DNA of 64,000 nucleotides from Mesorhizobium sp. M1C.F.Ca.ET.210.01.1.1 (lineage in GTDB: Bacteria; Pseudomonadota; Alphaproteobacteria; Rhizobiales; Rhizobiaceae). A program made the translations under genes and the position numbers. The stretch lies in NCBI RefSeq assembly GCF_004791585.1, contig NZ_SRUU01000016.1, forward strand, positions 78,192-142,191, given 5' to 3'. This document shows, one piece after another, positions 60,455 to 64,000 of this stretch. Every line of letters starts with the position of its first letter. The first letter of the stretch is position 1. The notes under the pieces were generated by a model, which saw nothing but the letters and a program-made list of their open reading frames with translations, did no database searches and was not told where the DNA came from.

Positions 60455-60503
60455 GGTCGGAGTTAGGACGCTGAGGTTTGGGTCGCCAACGCTTCTACTC
60501 TAT

Positions 60504-60581
60504 GGCGCCCCCCTCTGTCCTGCCGGACATCTCCCCCACTTGGGGGGAGATTGGACGTCGCCTCGGCTTTCGCCAATCTCC
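60504..60581 (-). repeat. Right inverted repeat flanking DUF559
   Basis: The inverted counterpart of 59992-60069, including GGCGCCCCCCTCTGTCCTGC and the outer GACGTCGCCTCGGCTTTCGC. The two arms flank 434 bases containing the DUF559 gene. Confidence 0.85.
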
Positions 60582-60658
60582 AGCACTTCAAGAGTGGCGC
60601 GCCTTGGCCGAAGGCGCCCATCCCCTCACCGAGGGAGATTTCGCGCCGCCGGCGCGCC

Positions 60659-61531
60659 TCAATCGGTCTCCACCACTTCCCAGTCCAGCCGCATCTCGGC
60701 GCTCATCGTTTCCCCATCGTCAAGCGGCGTCAGCCCTTCGCCGTGATGCGCGTCGACCGCGTGCGAGACCGGCTCGAAGCAGAAGAAGCCGGCGTCCGGC
60801 GACGGCGAATAGAGGATGTAGACATCAAGTTCCGGCGAGGCGGTCAGCGTGATCTTGATCCCGTCCTCGAACTGCACGATCGAGGCGCGGCCGTCCCAGC
60901 CGTCGAAGCCGTTGTTCACCCATTCCGGCGGCAGCGGGATTGGGCGATCGAAATCCCACCCTGGGCGCTCGCTCACCGGCACCACGCCGACGGGCAGATG
61001 GCGTTCGTCCTCCAGCCAGACGCGCTTCGCCCTCGCCTTCAAAAGGGTCGTGTCGCCGCGCGGGAACCATGGGTGGAAGCCGAGGCCGTAAGGCAGGCGC
61101 ATGCCGGCGCGGTTCTCCACCGTCAGGCGCGCCTCCAGCGCGCCGTCGCGCAGCGCATAGGTGACCGACGCCGCATAGCGATAGGGTCCGATGGCGCCCT
61201 CCTCCAGCACCAGCTCCGCCTGCGTGGCGGTGCGGCCGGCGAGCCGCCACGGCTTCTGGAACCCGTCGCCATGGATCGGGAAGGCTTCGCCCGGCACGTT
61301 CGGCAGGACGGCATGGAACCGGCTTTCGAAGGTGAAGCCGCCGCCCGAGATGCGGTTCGACCACGGCACCAGGAGCTGGCAGCCGGACATGCCTGTGCCG
61401 TCTCCTGGCTTCAGCAGCGGGACAGGCGCGCTGTCGATCGGCAGCGCGTCGTAGCGGGCGATCGCCGCACCCTTCTCAGGTGCCAGAACAAGGCTCGACC
61501 GCCCGTCGTTCAGCTCGACCATGCCGGGCAT
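60659..61531 (-). CDS. Aldose 1-epimerase family protein
   Basis: A 290-residue galactose-mutarotase-fold protein. QLLVPWSNRISGGGFTFESR, FPIHGDGF and GLGFHPWFPRGD carry the expected Arg and His residues, and FCFEPVSHAVDAHH the likely catalytic Glu region. It interconverts sugar anomers; the exact sugar is unknown. AGGAG lies about 8 bases before the ATG. Confidence 0.93.
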   Translation of the reverse strand: MPGMVELNDGRSSLVLAPEKGAAIARYDALPIDSAPVPLLKPGDGTGMSGCQLLVPWSNRISGGGFTFESRFHAVLPNVPGEAFPIHGDGFQKPWRLAGRTATQAELVLEEGAIGPYRYAASVTYALRDGALEARLTVENRAGMRLPYGLGFHPWFPRGDTTLLKARAKRVWLEDERHLPVGVVPVSERPGWDFDRPIPLPPEWVNNGFDGWDGRASIVQFEDGIKITLTASPELDVYILYSPSPDAGFFCFEPVSHAVDAHHGEGLTPLDDGETMSAEMRLDWEVVETD

Positions 61532-61821
61532 GCGCCGTTCTCCTTTCTCAGTCTCGAGAACCACACGGCAGACGGAAAAATCCCATCCTGCGGGGCATGC
61601 ACATGCGGCATTTCAATTCACTTCATACTTTCCCCGGACAGCCCACAAGGGGGAGATTGCGCGCTTCCGACGATGGCGGATCTCGCCAGGCGGCATCGGC
61701 TACCGAACATCGCCGTTCTGCCGGCGAAGGCTGGCGGCGAAAAATCTCCTCCATCGATGTCGGGCTGGCCAAACGCCGTTCGTCATAGGAGCATAGACCG
61801 GCAATCATGAGGAGAAACGAT

Positions 61822-62265
61822 ATGCCAAGCACTGTCCGTCTGCACCGCGTGCTCGCCACCAAGCCCGAGAAAGTCTACCGCGCCTTCATCGAGGCGGACG
61901 CGCTGGCGAAGTGGCTGCCGCCGAACGGCTTCACCTGCACCGTCCATCACTTCGAGGCAAAGGTCGGCGGCAACTTCAAGATGTCCTTCCGCAACTTCAC
62001 CACGGGCGAAAGCCATGCCTTCGGCGGCGACTATGTCGAGCTCGTCCCGGGCGAGCTCGTGCGCTACACGGACAAGTTCGACGATCCCAACCTTCCCGGC
62101 GAGATGCAGGTGACCGTGACCCTGAAGAAGGTCTCGGTCGGCACGGAGATGGAGATCACCCAGGCCGGCATCCCGGACGCGATCCCCGCCGAGGCCTGCT
62201 ATCTCGGCTGGCAGGAGTCGCTCAAGAACCTGGCAAGGCTCGTCGAGCCCGAGATCAATCAGTAG
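61822..62265 (+). CDS. SRPBCC / AHSA1-type protein
   Basis: A 147-residue START-like fold protein: HRVLATKPEKVYRAFIEADA, LAKWLPPNGFTCTVHHFEAK, VGGNFKMSFRNFTTGESHAF. Such proteins bind small hydrophobic ligands or act as Hsp90-ATPase-like factors. I chose the ATG at 61822, with AGGAG 7 bases upstream. Confidence 0.93.
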   Translation: MPSTVRLHRVLATKPEKVYRAFIEADALAKWLPPNGFTCTVHHFEAKVGGNFKMSFRNFTTGESHAFGGDYVELVPGELVRYTDKFDDPNLPGEMQVTVTLKKVSVGTEMEITQAGIPDAIPAEACYLGWQESLKNLARLVEPEINQ

Positions 62266-62349
62266 AGGTTTCATCCCCCTGTCATAATGATGATGCAGAT
62301 TGGTAGCCGCCGAACGAATGGCTCCGGTCGGCAGATCCCAAAGCCTTCT

Positions 62350-62379
62350 TGCCCGGCTTGCGACCGGGCTTTCTTTTTC
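62350..62379 (+). terminator. Rho-independent terminator after the SRPBCC gene
   Basis: GCCCGG-CTTGCGA-CCGGGC is followed by TTTCTTTTT. Confidence 0.85.
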
Positions 62380-62515
62380 CAGAAAGGCCGGCACGCGGCC
62401 CGATTCCCAATCTGTGAAGTTACGCGTTTCCGCCGCTTGCCAGAACGGCTGCACTGGGCTGGAGTGAGCAAAGCCGAGCTCGAATGCGCCGAACGGACAG
62501 ACAGAGGGGGCCGCG

Positions 62516-63751
62516 ATGGAGCCGATTCCGGCAGTATCATCACCGGATGACGACAAGGTCGAGCGTTACGATCTCGGCCTCTGCCTGTCGGGCGGCGGCT
62601 ACCGCGCCATGCTGTTCCATGCCGGCGTGCTCTGCCGGCTGAACGAGGCCGGCCTGCTTCAAAAAATCGATATGGTGAGCTCGGTCTCGGGCGGCTCGAT
62701 CGCCGCCGGGCTGCTGGCGGTGGTCTGGCCGCGCCTCACCTTCGCCAATGGCGTCGCCGGCAATTTCCGCGAGCTTTACCTCACAAAGATCCTCGCCTTC
62801 TCGCAGGTCTTCCTCGACGCGCCCTCGATCCTCAAGGGCCTGCTCAATCCGTTTTCGAGCGCGGCGGCGGAAGTCGCGGCCTGCTACGAGCGCCACCTGT
62901 TCAATGGATCGAGGCCGATGCTGAAGGGCCTGACCGGGCGTCCCTGGTTCGTGTTCTGCTCCAGCAATCTCAGCACCGGCTCGCTGTTCCGCATGTCCAA
63001 CCGCTATATCGCCGACTACCGGATCGGCGTCGCCTACCATGCCGACCTGCCGGTCGCGACCGCGATCGCGGCGTCCTCGGCCTTCCCGCCGTTCCTGTCG
63101 CCGCTGAGGCTCGACCTGACGCAATTCGAGTGGCAAAACGACAAGCTCGACGCCAGCGTCGGTCCTGCGGTTCCGGCCGGCCGCGCCGTGCTCACCGATG
63201 GCGGCGTCTACGACAATCACGGCATCGAGCCGGCGCTGAAGCGCTGCCGCTGGCTGCTGGTCAGCGATGCCGGCGCGCCCTGGCGCGCCTCGGGCTCCGG
63301 CTACTGGAACTGGTTCTCGCAGGTAAACCGCGTGCTCGACACCACCGACAACCAGGTGCGGTCGCTGCGGCGACGCGATCTCATCGCCCGCTTCCAGGCC
63401 GCCAAAGACGCCGACGCCACGGGCCTGCCCAATGACGCGAGCCGCCCCGCCTATGCCGCCACCCGCGGCGTCTACTGGTCGATCGCCAGCAGGCCGGACG
63501 CAACGGACCCGACCTTCGTGCAGAGCGCTGCGACAGCGCCCGCCGATATCGCCACCTCACTGCACTTCCTGGGAAGCGAAGAGACGATCGATCTCGTCAA
63601 CTGGGGCTACTCAGCCAGCGACCAGGCGCTGCGCAGCTGGTACGAGCCGGCGGTGCCGGCTGGAAATGGCGTGCCGCTGGCGGCGGGCGCGGTAGAGCCC
63701 GGCCGCTGCGCGGTGGTGTCGAAGGCGATCATGAGCGCCATCAAGATTTGA
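62516..63751 (+). CDS. Patatin-like phospholipase
   Basis: A 411-residue protein with the patatin oxyanion motif LCLSGGGYRAMLFHAG near residue 23, the nucleophile serine in SSVSGGSIAAG and the acid in LTDGGVYDN (D-G-G). The hydrolase is cytosolic with no signal peptide. Its size and the SVSGGS form are nearer to the larger patatin subfamily. It likely cleaves lipid acyl chains. It is preceded by the terminator of the upstream gene. Confidence 0.93.
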   Translation: MEPIPAVSSPDDDKVERYDLGLCLSGGGYRAMLFHAGVLCRLNEAGLLQKIDMVSSVSGGSIAAGLLAVVWPRLTFANGVAGNFRELYLTKILAFSQVFLDAPSILKGLLNPFSSAAAEVAACYERHLFNGSRPMLKGLTGRPWFVFCSSNLSTGSLFRMSNRYIADYRIGVAYHADLPVATAIAASSAFPPFLSPLRLDLTQFEWQNDKLDASVGPAVPAGRAVLTDGGVYDNHGIEPALKRCRWLLVSDAGAPWRASGSGYWNWFSQVNRVLDTTDNQVRSLRRRDLIARFQAAKDADATGLPNDASRPAYAATRGVYWSIASRPDATDPTFVQSAATAPADIATSLHFLGSEETIDLVNWGYSASDQALRSWYEPAVPAGNGVPLAAGAVEPGRCAVVSKAIMSAIKI

Positions 63752-63764
63752 ACGCGAGCTGCCA

Positions 63765-63877
63765 ATCTCCTTGAGGGGAGACGGCGGGCAGGCCAGAGGG
63801 GGCGAAGGATCACGGTCTGTCGTCTTCGTCATCCTAGGGCGGAGCAAGGAGCGAAGCGACGAGCGCAGACCCTAGGA
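63765..63877. repeat. REP-like palindrome (B) plus family C element
   Basis: CAATCTCCTTGAGGGGAGAC...GGCAGGCCAGAGGGGG is a family B copy. From 63829 CATCCTAGGGCGGAGCAAGG to GACCCTAGGATCC is one arm of family C. From 63878 to the window end I see no gene. Confidence 0.7.
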
Positions 63878-64000
63878 TCCTGTGTGTTGGTTCGGGTGTA
63901 TGGTTGAAGTGGGAAGGAGGCCGAGAGGATCCTGGTCGTCCTTTCGAGGACAGGCCGCGGCATGGCTCGGTCCCTTCCCACCAATGAACCATCAACCTGA

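Noticed and set aside
1..64000. tRNA, rRNA, CRISPR, plasmid or phage structural genes
   Set aside because: I looked for cloverleaf, conserved rRNA blocks, regular repeats, capsid or tail motifs and found none.

Overview
The window is GC-rich DNA from an alphaproteobacterium of the order Hyphomicrobiales, most likely Mesorhizobium or a close relative. The reasons are the dense set of rhizobial small-protein families (DUF1236, DUF3606-like, DUF1127, DUF982, DUF2934, an ExoX-type exopolysaccharide repressor, GcrA- and DUF6456-like proteins), an alphaproteobacterial LexA box (GTTC-N7-GTTC) at dinB, many sites matching the alphaproteobacterial general-stress promoter (GGAAC-N16/17-CGTT), and several families of short intergenic repeats. 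I saw no rRNA, tRNA, CRISPR array or intact insertion sequence. The species assignment is inference.

Layout. 1-4.6 kb: a quinone-reductase-like gene (cut by the window edge) divergent from a LysR regulator, then a translationally coupled nfeD-slipin pair and a DUF1127 gene. 4.8-8.4 kb: a tight four-gene set (OsmC, two flavoproteins, MaoC hydratase). 8.5-15.2 kb: small stress-type proteins, a SARP/hydrolase fusion, an MFS pump with divergent LysR, and a secreted peptide. 15.3-20 kb: a lone LigD-type ATP-dependent ligase, then many very small genes, candidate sRNA terminators and two tandem RiPP-like precursor peptides. 20-30.3 kb: an unknown HTH-like protein, RidA, PhnA-like, a large AI-2E-family permease, an OafA-type acyltransferase, two Tyr/His-rich secreted paralogues and DUF763. 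30.4-39.9 kb: a prophage-like or domesticated region (DUF6456, replication-like protein, GcrA-like, YdaS-like, CI/S24 repressor), then an inserted-looking segment with DUF2167, TPR and nucleotidyltransferase genes, closed by a duplicated 3' end of the repressor gene. 39.9-49.3 kb: more small envelope proteins (two porin-like paralogues, three DUF1236 proteins, ExoX-like, a third RiPP-like peptide). 49.5-57.6 kb: a winged-helix/TPR regulator, a methyltransferase, a Gly/Ala-rich secreted protein and Tad-type pilus genes. 57.6-64 kb: a frameshifted cupin gene, SOS-regulated dinB, a frameshifted DUF559 nuclease gene between inverted repeats, an aldose epimerase, an SRPBCC protein and a patatin.

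Three themes connect the genes. First, at least ten general-stress-type promoters stand before small secreted or membrane proteins, including two paralogous 30-33-residue membrane peptides, so the window looks rich in EcfG-regulon envelope genes. Second, three orphan peptides share an almost invariant 21-residue lasso-like leader with unrelated tails, and no maturation enzymes are nearby. Third, REP-like palindromes are spread through the window, two of them lie inside coding sequences, and a pair of 78-bp inverted copies encloses a DUF559 nuclease gene, which suggests a nuclease-repeat partnership.

Coordinates of short sites were counted by hand and can be off by one or two bases.
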